DNA of 15,900 bases from an uncultured Clostridia bacterium (GCA_934167435.1 CAKPKZ010000025.1:1-15900), one strand, 5' to 3'; positions 6,799 through 13,308 are shown, counted from the stretch's first letter. Translations and numbers: made by a program. Notes: generated by a model from the letters alone, not told the origin.

Positions 6799-7731
6799 CT
6801 ATTTATTTTTCGCTCTATTTCTATATACATTAGCAACATTTCTACAACTTGCTGTATCATAATCACTTTTTAAATTTTTTGCAATAAATGGTTTTAAACA
6901 GTGTTTACACATTTTTACTTCTTTTCTTTCATTAGTTTCATTGAAAGCTAGTATAAGTTCAATAGCTTGAAATAAAGAATTAAAGTTCCAATTTAAATAA
7001 GTTTTATCATTTTCAAAATTAAAACTGAAAGCCACATTGTTAGGGTTGAACATATTTGCATATTTTTGATATATTGCCTTTTTATCTTCATTTTCAGTCC
7101 AGTTGTTATTTTCCACCGAATTGAATATTCTATACAAAGCTCTAGACATTACAAGTATATTAGCGATTTTTTCTGTATAACATTTAGAAAATACTATATT
7201 GAAATCTTCGCCTTTATTAAAGTTATGTGCTAAATCTCCATTTGGATTATTATTTCCATATACATATTTTAATATATCTGGATTAAGCCCATGATCAAAA
7301 TCTATTCTTTGTATATCATCATTACCAATGAAATATGGCTTTATATATGTACTAGCAGACATCTCATCAATATTAGAATATCCTTGTGTTAATGCTTTAC
7401 CAGATGAAACAATGTGTGAATTTATTAGTCTATAAGTAAGTTCTCCGAACATTCCATATTTGTTTACAAAATCTAAAAGCATATCTTGATATTTCTTTTC
7501 TGTTGACATTAAATCACAATTAGCATCATTTATATCAGCATAATTCATTGCTTCCATACCAATTAAAAGAAAATCAACAAGAAGTTCTTTTTCTTTATCA
7601 AATATATCATAAATTTCGTAATCTGCTTTTTTATCTGGTCTAATATAATATTCATTATCTATTTTTACAATTTCATATTTTTTATATTTAGCCCAAAGTC
7701 CTTTATAATTAGGGTTATTTTCCTTAATCAT
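6799..7731 (-). CDS. Hypothetical protein with degenerate C-terminal zinc finger
   Basis: A 310-residue soluble protein of uncertain family; it resembles accessory proteins of clostridial mobile elements. The C-terminus (residues 272-310) has a treble-clef or CGNR-like pattern: C275-K-H-C278 ... S-C296-R-N followed by NVYRNRAK. Related fingers usually read Y-C-S-x-x-C-R-N at the second knuckle; here the first of that pair is D292, leaving three cysteines, so the finger may be degenerate or use another ligand. The rest is mixed alpha/beta without a motif I recognise. The start is firm: AGGAGG lies 8 nt before the ATG. It is the first gene of the minus-strand block (zinc finger-like, DUF1016 nuclease, cyclase, PycTM, PycC) and may be a DNA- or RNA-binding regulator. 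Function not assigned. Confidence 0.75.
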   Translation of the reverse strand: MIKENNPNYKGLWAKYKKYEIVKIDNEYYIRPDKKADYEIYDIFDKEKELLVDFLLIGMEAMNYADINDANCDLMSTEKKYQDMLLDFVNKYGMFGELTYRLINSHIVSSGKALTQGYSNIDEMSASTYIKPYFIGNDDIQRIDFDHGLNPDILKYVYGNNNPNGDLAHNFNKGEDFNIVFSKCYTEKIANILVMSRALYRIFNSVENNNWTENEDKKAIYQKYANMFNPNNVAFSFNFENDKTYLNWNFNSLFQAIELILAFNETNERKEVKMCKHCLKPFIAKNLKSDYDTASCRNVANVYRNRAKNK

Positions 7732-7785
7732 TATATATCCTCCTAGTAAATACTTATAATTTTTTTAATAATTTCATAAAAGTTA

Positions 7786-7878
7786 TTGACTTTCTAAAAA
7801 TATTATGTTATTATTTTAGTACACTTAATTATTAACAACATTTATTATACATTATCATATACTATTTACATTGTACAA
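7786..7878. promoter_or_regulatory. Divergent promoter region between cargo and recombination genes
   Basis: On the + strand: TTGACT (7786-7791), 17 nt, TATTAT (7809-7814) with an extended TG, which would drive the HTH gene at 7997 with a long leader of about 175 nt. On the - strand: TTGTAC (complement of 7873-7878), 16 nt, GATAAT (complement of 7851-7856), a weaker candidate for the cargo block; a second weak candidate starts at TTGTTA (complement of 7833-7838). The palindrome ttgtacaa at 7871-7878 could be an operator. The + promoter is well supported, the - one is tentative. Confidence 0.5.
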
Positions 7879-7996
7879 CATAAAGTGAATAAAATCAATA
7901 ATTTTTATAAATTTTATTTTGTACCACCTATATTAGTATTATTGTATCTAAAATTTAACAAGTATAAAAATCAACCAAAGGAAGGAGGAAAAACAG

Positions 7997-8446
7997 ATGA
8001 AAGAAGATATTTTAAAAATGTATTTTGAAGAACATATGAAACAAAAAGATATTGCAGAGATTCTTAATGTAACTGCTCAATACATTTCAAAAGTTGTAGC
8101 AAAAGATGATAGATATGTAGATGAAAAGAGTTTAAGACATAAAGAATCTAGCAAAAGAAAAGTTGAGTATAACAAAGAATATTATTCAACATATGAAAGA
8201 AAGTACGATAAATCTTCTAAAGAGGATTATGATAAATTAAGAGCTTTATTAGATAGTGATGCAAGACAAATGTCTGTACATTCTTATGGTATTTCTAAAG
8301 ATTCATATGTAAAATCAAATTTAGGTGCATACACACAAGATAAAAATGGTAATTTAGTATTAGATGATAATATCAATACTTCATATGCATTACCTAAAAA
8401 GTACAAAAGAAATGTAAAGAAATTATACAAAGAACAAGTAAGATAA
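7997..8446 (+). CDS. Small HTH DNA-binding protein of the recombination module
   Basis: A 149-residue basic protein. Residues 1-40 form a helix-turn-helix of the sigma-70 region-4 / resolvase-tail type: ILKMYFEEHMKQKDIAEILNVT followed by QYISKVVAKD, with the 'kdIAeiLnvt-qyiSkv' recognition pattern. The middle is a lysine- and tyrosine-rich linker (SKRKVEYNKEYYSTYERKYDKSS), and the C-terminus ends in a basic KKYKRNVKKLYKEQVR. There is no membrane segment. GGAGGA lies about 7 nt upstream of the start. It is the first gene of the + strand set HTH - excisionase-like - integrase and is divergent from the cargo block, so a role as regulator of excision or of the divergent promoters is plausible (inference from position). 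It ends in a leaky-looking terminator, so it may be expressed apart from the genes after it. Confidence 0.75.
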   Translation: MKEDILKMYFEEHMKQKDIAEILNVTAQYISKVVAKDDRYVDEKSLRHKESSKRKVEYNKEYYSTYERKYDKSSKEDYDKLRALLDSDARQMSVHSYGISKDSYVKSNLGAYTQDKNGNLVLDDNINTSYALPKKYKRNVKKLYKEQVR

Positions 8447-8447
8447 T

Positions 8448-8477
8448 AGACCACTTTAGTTGTGAGGTCTTTTTTTA
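8448..8477 (+). terminator. Intrinsic terminator after the HTH gene
   Basis: agacc (8448-8452) pairs with ggtct (8466-8470), extended imperfectly inward, followed by a T run to 8477. The stem is short, so partial read-through to the excisionase-like gene is likely. Confidence 0.6.
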
Positions 8478-8512
8478 TTGCTTAAATTTAAAAGTGGAAA
8501 GGAGAAATGTAT

Positions 8513-8719
8513 ATGCAAGAATTAGCTGGAATTAAAGTTTATTCTTTAAAAGATGTTTGTAAATTATTAAAAATTGGTCCTAAAAAAGGATTAGAATTAT
8601 TTAATAATAATGAATTTCCTGCTCAAAGAGTTGGAAGAAGTTGGTGGATTGAAGCAGATGCTTTTAAAGAATTTATAATGAAAAGACATGATTATTCAAA
8701 ATCAGTAACATTAAAATAA
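8513..8719 (+). CDS. Excisionase-like HTH protein (MerR/HTH_17 type)
   Basis: A 68-residue winged-helix protein of the HTH_17/Xis type: VYSLKDVCKLLKIGPKKGLELFNN, then EFPAQRVGRSWWIEADAFKEFIMKR, the usual 'fPa.rvGrsWrI....feeFi' wing pattern. Such proteins bend DNA at attachment sites and tip tyrosine recombinases toward excision. The start at 8513 is preferred to the ATG at 8507 because GGAG (8501-8504) is 8 nt from the former and only 2 nt from the latter. The integrase follows 150 nt downstream on the same strand, a normal xis-int arrangement. Identification as an excisionase rests on the fold plus the neighbour; it could be a transcriptional regulator. Confidence 0.8.
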   Translation: MQELAGIKVYSLKDVCKLLKIGPKKGLELFNNNEFPAQRVGRSWWIEADAFKEFIMKRHDYSKSVTLK

Positions 8720-8726
8720 AAAAAAT

Positions 8727-8757
8727 GAGAACTTAGAAATGGAACTTCTAAATTCTC
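8727..8757 (+). repeat. Inverted repeat with GAACTT motifs after the excisionase-like gene
   Basis: gagaacttagaa (8727-8738) pairs with ttctaaattctc (8746-8757) with one mismatch. It contains GAACTT (8729-8734) and GGAACTT (8741-8747), a motif that recurs just after the integrase gene, so it may be a recombinase or excisionase binding site. Confidence 0.45.
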
Positions 8758-8781
8758 TAATAGAGATTACACCGAAATGCT

Positions 8782-8866
8782 GGGATATCTTTTCACTTTC
8801 TCTTTTATGATTATAACACAAAAGAGAAAAAAGCAACAAGATATCCCTTTAAATTTTTAAAGGAGG
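8782..8866 (+). promoter_or_regulatory. Structured leader that can mask the integrase ribosome binding site
   Basis: An outer stem gggatatctt (8782-8791) / aagatatccc (8838-8847) encloses an inner 10-bp stem tttctctttt (8797-8806) / aaaagagaaa (8820-8829). A second hairpin, cctttaa (8846-8852) / ttaaagg (8857-8863), covers the first bases of the integrase AGGAGG (8861-8866). The two structures share bases 8846-8847, so they compete. Confidence 0.5.
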
Positions 8867-8868
8867 TT

Positions 8869-10323
8869 ATGAAATTGAAAACTTTAATTGAAGGTAAAGA
8901 TTATTCAGTACACGAATACATTACTAAAAACAAAAGGTCAGAAACAAATAAATTGATCTGTCCTATTTGTAGTAGCTGTAATCATAAAGAGTTCTGTAGT
9001 AATAGGAAAAAGCTATTCAAAATGAAAGAATGTGAGGATTGTAGTCAATGTGTAGATAAAGAACATTGTGATAAATTTTATATTTATAAGAAATATAAAG
9101 TTGAACTATTAACTAATGGCAGAAATTCTACAACTAAAGATTTTAATAGATTACAATTCAATGGAAATACCAAAGATGAAGCATTAAATAAAATGCTTGA
9201 ATATATTAAAGATGTTTCTATTCATGGCAAACCACAGAAAGCAAAACAAACGGATGCTACTATTGTTTCAATATGCGAAGAATATGAAAATAAGAGAGTC
9301 AAAAATAAGGAAATTAAACCAAACTCATATAGCAGAAATATGCAAACTATAAAATCAATAGGTAATAATAAATTTGCTAATATTCCAATTCAAAATGTTA
9401 CAGTAAATCAAATAAAACAATATTTAGAAAGTGAACGAGTAAAGTCAAATTCTTCAATAGATAAATATTATAGAAAAATCAAGAATGCATATAGTATAGC
9501 TTATGCAAAAGGTATTATTCAAAATAATTTATTTTTAATTGGAGATGGTATTAAAAAGCCTGAAAGTTTTAAGGAAGATAAAAAGGTTGATGCTTTTACT
9601 AGAAAAGAAGAATATATTTTAACAGAATATATAAAAACACATGAATCAAAATATAATCTAATATTATTAGTTGCATTATATACAGGAATGAGAATTGGTG
9701 AAATATTGGCATTACGACCAAGTGATATACACATTTCAGGAAATATTGGAAGTATTGACGTAAAAAGAACATTAACAAAGGATATTCACAATAAAGTAGT
9801 AATTGGAGATATTACTAAAACAAAAAATGGATTGAGAACAATAGATCTTACACCTTTAGCTGTTCCTATAATACAAAAAGCATTAGCACAATATAAAGAA
9901 AATAAATATGATGTATTGTTTTGCCAATCAGATGGAAAGTTATATACAGATGGACAAGTTAATTCAGCTTTTAAAATAATATGTAAAAATGCAGGACTTC
10001 GAGTTATAACTTTAAAGCATAAGAAAGTTGGAAAAAGCCAAGGTATTCACTATGTTAATTATAAATCTAGCGATAGCCATACACATATGCTAAGACATAC
10101 TTTTGCAACAAGATGTATTGAATCTGGAATTGCTATAGAAGTATTACAGAAAATATTAGGTCATGCAGATATTACAACAACTATTAATACTTATGGATAT
10201 ATTTATTCATATTTAAGACAAAAAGAACTTAATCAAAAATATACAAAGTATATGCAAGATACAAATGCAATACTTGAAGAAAACTTCGAAAGATTTGAAG
10301 AAGAATATTTAAATCTTAAATAA
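8869..10323 (+). CDS. Tyrosine recombinase (integrase) with two N-terminal four-Cys modules
   Basis: A 484-residue tyrosine recombinase that would integrate and excise the element. The catalytic set is complete: R275 (TGMRIGE), K317/K319 (TKTKNG), H406 and R409 (HMLRH), H432 (LGHADITTT) and nucleophile Y442 (NTYGY). The core-binding domain is about residues 128-230. The N-terminus is unusual: cysteines 31, 34, 37, 43 and 55, 58, 61, 67 form two identical C-x2-C-x2-C-x5-C modules, before an arm-binding-like region (YKVELLTNGRNSTTKDFNRLQF). Against about 380-400 residues for Tn916-type integrases it carries this extra metal-binding-like segment. AGGAGG is only 2 nt from the ATG but 8 nt from an in-frame TTG at 8875, which may be the real start. 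It follows the excisionase-like gene and lies toward the right end of the element. Confidence 0.92.
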   Translation: MKLKTLIEGKDYSVHEYITKNKRSETNKLICPICSSCNHKEFCSNRKKLFKMKECEDCSQCVDKEHCDKFYIYKKYKVELLTNGRNSTTKDFNRLQFNGNTKDEALNKMLEYIKDVSIHGKPQKAKQTDATIVSICEEYENKRVKNKEIKPNSYSRNMQTIKSIGNNKFANIPIQNVTVNQIKQYLESERVKSNSSIDKYYRKIKNAYSIAYAKGIIQNNLFLIGDGIKKPESFKEDKKVDAFTRKEEYILTEYIKTHESKYNLILLVALYTGMRIGEILALRPSDIHISGNIGSIDVKRTLTKDIHNKVVIGDITKTKNGLRTIDLTPLAVPIIQKALAQYKENKYDVLFCQSDGKLYTDGQVNSAFKIICKNAGLRVITLKHKKVGKSQGIHYVNYKSSDSHTHMLRHTFATRCIESGIAIEVLQKILGHADITTTINTYGYIYSYLRQKELNQKYTKYMQDTNAILEENFERFEEEYLNLK

Positions 10324-10517
10324 TAATTTACAATTAGAACTTTATATGATATAAAATAATAAAATTGGAACTTACAAAAAGAAATGGAATAGTTTGGAAC
10401 GAAGTTCCAAATATAAGTTAATTATGAGAAAGCTTGATATTACTGGTGTAGATGTGTAAATTTAAATGTACATCTGCACCAATGACGTATCTGTTCGAAC
10501 TAATAGAACAGAATTGA
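10324..10517. other. Noncoding stretch after the integrase: hairpins and GGAACTT repeats
   Basis: No gene is seen here. GAACTT occurs at 10337-10342, GGAACTT at 10367-10373, and the 8-bp hairpin tttggaac-gaa-gttccaaa at 10393-10411 contains GGAAC plus the reversed motif. A 12-bp hairpin follows (10444-10455 with 10470-10481, one T-G wobble), then ctgttc/gaacag around 10485-10520. This is the expected place for the right attachment site, but I found no matching direct repeat at the left end. Confidence 0.5.
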
Positions 10518-10520
10518 TAC

Positions 10521-10557
10521 AAAATCAATCAAAAAATAAAATCTGGTTGATTTTTTT
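10521..10557 (+). terminator. Intrinsic terminator downstream of the integrase
   Basis: aaaatcaatc (10521-10530) pairs over 10 bp with ggttgatttt (10545-10554, one wobble), followed by Ts to 10557. It ends the integrase transcript about 200 nt after the stop. Confidence 0.75.
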
Positions 10558-10799
10558 GTTGCCTAAAAACAATATTAAAATCATCCAAATCAAAGGATGG
10601 CGGTTGAAATGAAGATAATTAAGCAATAATTAGAAAAAAATACTCTTACATATATTGAGCCACATATAGTTATTATTAAGAATATTACTTTTTTAGTTTT
10701 TAATTACTCTAATGATATGTATATCTCTAACTTAACTAAAAAAATAAAGGAGTAAAAAGTTATGAATAATGAATTATTAAAAACAAAAAACTTTAAGAT
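10558..10799. other. Noncoding spacer with a 13-codon start-like remnant
   Basis: Nothing recognisable up to 10740. AAAGGAG at 10746-10752, 9 nt before an ATG at 10762, opens a frame of only 13 codons (MNNELLKTKNFKI) that stops at 10801-10803. A good RBS with so short a frame suggests the start of a gene cut off at this junction, or a tiny peptide; I cannot decide. Confidence 0.35.
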
Positions 10800-11024
10800 T
10801 TAAGACTTTGACTTTTCCAATATTGCTTTAGTTTCTTCTATCTCAAAGCAACATTTATCAGGTCATTTTTTGTAGAAGCATTTAACTTCTCCATTGTTTT
10901 TTTGCCGTTTACAAAGGCATGCTCCTTTATTGTGTTTACATAATGAAATATTTGCATAGTCGAGAGTGCTATCTACTTTTAGCTTTTGCTCTAATCTTAA
11001 GTCTAACAAACTTTTTGCAAACAT
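10800..11024 (-). pseudogene. Small Cys-rich gene interrupted by an in-frame TGA
   Basis: On the - strand AAAGGAG lies 7 nt before an ATG at 11024. The frame gives 53 residues rich in lysine and cysteine (DYANISLCKHNKGACLCKR, then VKCFYKK), then TGA at 10863-10865. The same frame continues without interruption for 20 more codons (PDKCCFEIEETKAILEKSKS) to TAA at 10800-10802. The continuation keeps the Cys spacing and the helical, charged character, so the whole is probably one 74-residue protein whose codon 54, perhaps TGG, became TGA. No other gene here uses TGA as a sense codon, and the upstream cyclase appears to stop at TGA, so a mutation is likelier than recoding. I do not recognise the family. 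Confidence 0.5.
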
Positions 11025-11050
11025 ATAAGTTCTCCTTTCACAGTTGTAAA

Positions 11051-11257
11051 ATGAATTTTGATTCTGGATATTACCTATGTTTAGCTACTGCCAAGCTAAA
11101 TATATTTGACATTATATCATATAATATCACGAAAAGCTATAAAAAATTTGATACTATATTAAAAGAAGTTGATGAAGAATATAGAACCACACTTATAAAC
11201 TTTGCAAAATATAAACTTGTAATGTTTGCAATGGCTAAACTTATGGAAATGAAATAA
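11051..11257 (+). CDS. Possible orphan hypothetical protein, 68 aa
   Basis: A frame from ATG 11051 gives 68 residues with protein-like composition (FDTILKEVDEEYRTTLINFAKYK, helical and charged) ending at a TAA. There is no Shine-Dalgarno sequence upstream, where the RBS of the divergent small Cys-rich gene lies, and no terminator is evident. The frame also runs open further upstream to 10919, but that part overlaps the minus-strand gene and is hydrophobic noise. It may be the tail of a decayed gene. Function unknown. Confidence 0.35.
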   Translation: MNFDSGYYLCLATAKLNIFDIISYNITKSYKKFDTILKEVDEEYRTTLINFAKYKLVMFAMAKLMEMK

Positions 11258-11332
11258 ATAAAACAAAATAAAGTAGCTTTGTACTTGTTTAATAGTATAA
11301 AAGCGTAAAACATAGTAATTCAGGCAAGCTGC

Positions 11333-11361
11333 TTGCAATTTTATGTAAAACATGTTATTAT
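11333..11361 (+). promoter_or_regulatory. Promoter of the 11450 orphan gene
   Basis: TTGCAA (11333-11338), 17 nt, TATTAT (11356-11361) with an extended -10 TG. The leader of about 80 nt starts with a small hairpin, ttcgta-gcta-tgcgaa. Confidence 0.7.
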
Positions 11362-11449
11362 ATTAAGGTAAAATATTCGTAGCTATGCGAACAATAATAA
11401 GAATAGCAGGTTGTAAATTCTCATATTACAAATGTAAGGAGGAAAAAGT

Positions 11450-11941
11450 ATGAACAACAATGAATTTAACATTCAACGGAAAGAAGATACCTTTTTTACT
11501 ACATTAAGTTTTTTTATCCCTGATGAAAGTCTTACTACTTGTGTATCTTCAATACTTGAGGATGTGATAAAAAAATATTCAATTCCTGAACAAAGTATAA
11601 TGGATATTCATTTTTTCAAGACTGAACAAGAAGGACAGAAACTTATATCAGTAGTAATAAAATATTGTAAATTTAATCCATACGAATTAAAAACTCTGGA
11701 TGAGGCAGAACAAATTAGATTTGCATTAAAATTTATGGGGTATGCTGATAAAAATATTAAAAGTATATCCTATAGGAAATACTGGTCTAATTCAAACGAA
11801 TTAGTTTGGGTAGTAGTAGTATCAGATCCTAATTATGATTTTGATCCAGATGAATCTCTTTCTGCAAGAGGTTATGAGATGAAAATATACAATGACATTA
11901 AAAAAGTTCTTGGCTTTTCGGTACATGTTGACTTTGTTTAA
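11450..11941 (+). CDS. Orphan hypothetical protein, 163 aa
   Basis: I do not recognise this family. It is a soluble mixed alpha/beta protein with no signal peptide or membrane segment. Notable stretches are TFFTTLSFFIPDESLTTCVS near the N-terminus, the beta-like ELVWVVVVSDP, and an acidic DPNYDFDPDESLSARGYEM near the C-terminus. The start is firm, with AAGGAGG 8 nt before the ATG. It stands alone, with its own promoter at 11333-11361 and a strong terminator 12 nt after its stop, the same self-contained layout as the orphan genes at 2430 and 13544. I see no sequence similarity among the three. Confidence 0.8.
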   Translation: MNNNEFNIQRKEDTFFTTLSFFIPDESLTTCVSSILEDVIKKYSIPEQSIMDIHFFKTEQEGQKLISVVIKYCKFNPYELKTLDEAEQIRFALKFMGYADKNIKSISYRKYWSNSNELVWVVVVSDPNYDFDPDESLSARGYEMKIYNDIKKVLGFSVHVDFV

Positions 11942-11952
11942 AATTCATGCTA

Positions 11953-11991
11953 AACTGCAATTATTTTATAATAGTTGCAGTTTTTTCTTTT
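11953..11991 (+). terminator. Intrinsic terminator after the 11450 orphan gene
   Basis: aactgcaattatt (11953-11965) pairs over 13 positions with 11970-11982 (one T-G wobble), loop ttat, then a T-rich tract to 11991. Confidence 0.9.
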
Positions 11992-12041
11992 TAAATTTAT
12001 ACTATTTGAAAATAAGTTTGAACGTTATTTATTGTTTTTTA

Positions 12042-12069
12042 TTGCAATTTGTAAAAAATATGATATACT
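12042..12069 (+). promoter_or_regulatory. Promoter of a noncoding transcription unit
   Basis: TTGCAA (12042-12047), 16 nt, TATACT (12064-12069) with an extended -10 TG. Transcription would begin near 12076 and meet a terminator at 12149-12186 with no plausible reading frame between. Confidence 0.65.
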
Positions 12070-12075
12070 TTAATA

Positions 12076-12186
12076 AATTGATTGATATTTGTATCAATTG
12101 TCAAGAGAGCTAACGAGTTGTAAATATCTACGTCGTTGGCACCATTAGAACCTCAAGTAGTTCGTAAGATATGCTTGAGGTTTTAA
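12076..12186 (+). ncRNA. Candidate small structured RNA of about 110 nt
   Basis: Between a good promoter and an intrinsic terminator there is no start codon with an RBS, but three successive hairpins. Hairpin 1: attgata-tttg-tatcaat (12081-12098). Hairpin 2: gctaacga (12109-12116) with tcgttggc (12133-12140), one T-G wobble and an inner gta/tac. Hairpin 3: aacctcaagta (12149-12159) with tgcttgaggtt (12172-12182), one T-G wobble, followed by ttttaattt (terminator). The wobbles pair only in the + strand RNA, so the structure is kept on the transcript. It matches no riboswitch, SRP, 6S or tmRNA core that I know. It could be a stand-alone small RNA or a leader for the Fic gene that starts 130 nt after the terminator. 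Confidence 0.55.
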
Positions 12187-12203
12187 TTTATAAAAAATGC
12201 AGA

Positions 12204-12226
12204 TTTTCCTAACATTTTTCCTAACA
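12204..12226. repeat. 12-bp-period direct repeat upstream of the Fic gene
   Basis: ttttcctaaca at 12204-12214 and again at 12216-12226, 90-112 nt before the fic start. A possible -10 element (TATAAT, about 12281-12286) lies downstream, so the repeats could be an operator or activator site. Confidence 0.4.
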
Positions 12227-12315
12227 CTTTTCAATTTTCTGTGTAAGTTAAGAAAATTTTTAAAAATATTATAAAAAGTTTATAATTTAATACATATATA
12301 AATTGGAGGTTTCAA

Positions 12316-13308
12316 ATGGGAATAAATTGCCCACCATATACAATAACAGATAAAATGTTAAATTTCGCAACAAGCATAATGGAAAAAATAGGAGAAGCAA
12401 ATTATTTTGAAAGTTTAAATAAATTTCCAGAATTAAGAAGGAAAACAAGAATACAGTCAATACATTCATCTTTAGCTATTGAAAATAATCAATTATCATT
12501 GTTTCAAGTTGAAGCTATAATAAATGGAAAAGCAGTTATAGGAGAACAAAAAGATATTCAAGAGGTAAAAAATGCATATAAAGCTTATGAAGAAATTGAC
12601 AATGTGAATCCGTATTCTGTAGATGATTTAAAAAAGATACAAGGAATACTAACTTTTGCTATTGAAGATGATAGCGGAAAATTTAGAAATCGTGGAGAAG
12701 CTGTTTATGATGGGGATGTTCAAATATTTATGGTTCCACCTCATAGAATGGTTCCAGAATTAATGGGTAACTTATTTAGATGGATGAATAAAGTTAAAGA
12801 AAATGTTAATCCTTTGATTTTATCTTCTATATTTCATTATGAATTTGTATTTATACACCCTTTTTCAGATGGAAACGGAAGAACTGCTAGACTATGGCAA
12901 ACAGCAATACTTGCACATTGGAAAGACTTGTTTAAATATATTCCTATAGAAAGTATAATAAGAAAACATCAAGAAGAATATTATACAGCAATTCAAAATT
13001 GTAATAATGCAGGAAATTCAAATGAGTTTATTGAGTTTATGCTTAAAGTTATAAATGAAGCTGTAGATGGAATGATTGTTACATCTAATCAAGAAACTAC
13101 ACAAGAAACTACACAAAAGACTACACAAGAAAAAATAATAAATTTAATTAAGAAAAATCCAGCTATTACACAAGTAGAAATGGATAAAATACTTGATTTA
13201 ACAAGAGATGGCATATCATATAACATTAAAATTCTAAAAGAAAAAGGCATAATTGAAAGAGTTGGCTCTACTAAAAATGGAATTTGGAAAGTAAATGAAG
13301 TAGAGTAA
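12316..13308 (+). CDS. Fic-family AMP-transferase with N-terminal inhibitory motif
   Basis: A 330-residue Fic protein, expected to transfer AMP (or another nucleotide part) to a target hydroxyl. The catalytic motif HPFSDGNGRTAR is complete at residues 181-192 (H181, G186-N187-G188-R189, R192). An inhibitory helix is present at the N-terminus: S52-L-A-I-E56-N57 matches (S/T)xxxE(G/N), so this is a class II, self-inhibited enzyme needing no separate antitoxin, and none is encoded beside it. Residues 259-271 are a tandem QETTQETTQKTTQ linker, encoded by a 12-nt repeat, leading to a C-terminal winged helix (about 272-330; QVEMDKILDLTRDGISYNIKILKEKG) that probably binds DNA and may autoregulate. 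GGAGG lies 7 nt upstream of the start. Target unknown. Confidence 0.92.
   Translation: MGINCPPYTITDKMLNFATSIMEKIGEANYFESLNKFPELRRKTRIQSIHSSLAIENNQLSLFQVEAIINGKAVIGEQKDIQEVKNAYKAYEEIDNVNPYSVDDLKKIQGILTFAIEDDSGKFRNRGEAVYDGDVQIFMVPPHRMVPELMGNLFRWMNKVKENVNPLILSSIFHYEFVFIHPFSDGNGRTARLWQTAILAHWKDLFKYIPIESIIRKHQEEYYTAIQNCNNAGNSNEFIEFMLKVINEAVDGMIVTSNQETTQETTQKTTQEKIINLIKKNPAITQVEMDKILDLTRDGISYNIKILKEKGIIERVGSTKNGIWKVNEVE

Noticed and set aside
10490..10520. gttcgaac followed by a short hairpin, resembling a tRNA T-arm
   Set aside because: No acceptor stem, anticodon arm or CCA-adjacent pairing could be built around it, so it is not called a tRNA or tRNA-derived att site.
1..10800. Direct repeats marking attL and attR
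   Set aside because: I compared the noncoding stretch after the integrase with the left 600 bases and found no convincing shared sequence; the left end may lie outside the window.
10800..11024. Genome-wide reassignment of TGA to Trp
   Set aside because: The first Pycsar cyclase ends at TGA exactly at the overlap with pycTM, and no other frame here needs TGA as a sense codon.
13087..13131. Short tandem repeats as a CRISPR array
   Set aside because: The repeats are in frame in a Fic linker, only 12 nt long, without spacers; no cas gene is present.
12316..13308. Fic toxin with a separate antitoxin gene
   Set aside because: The inhibitory SxxxEN motif is inside the Fic protein itself and no small partner gene is adjacent.
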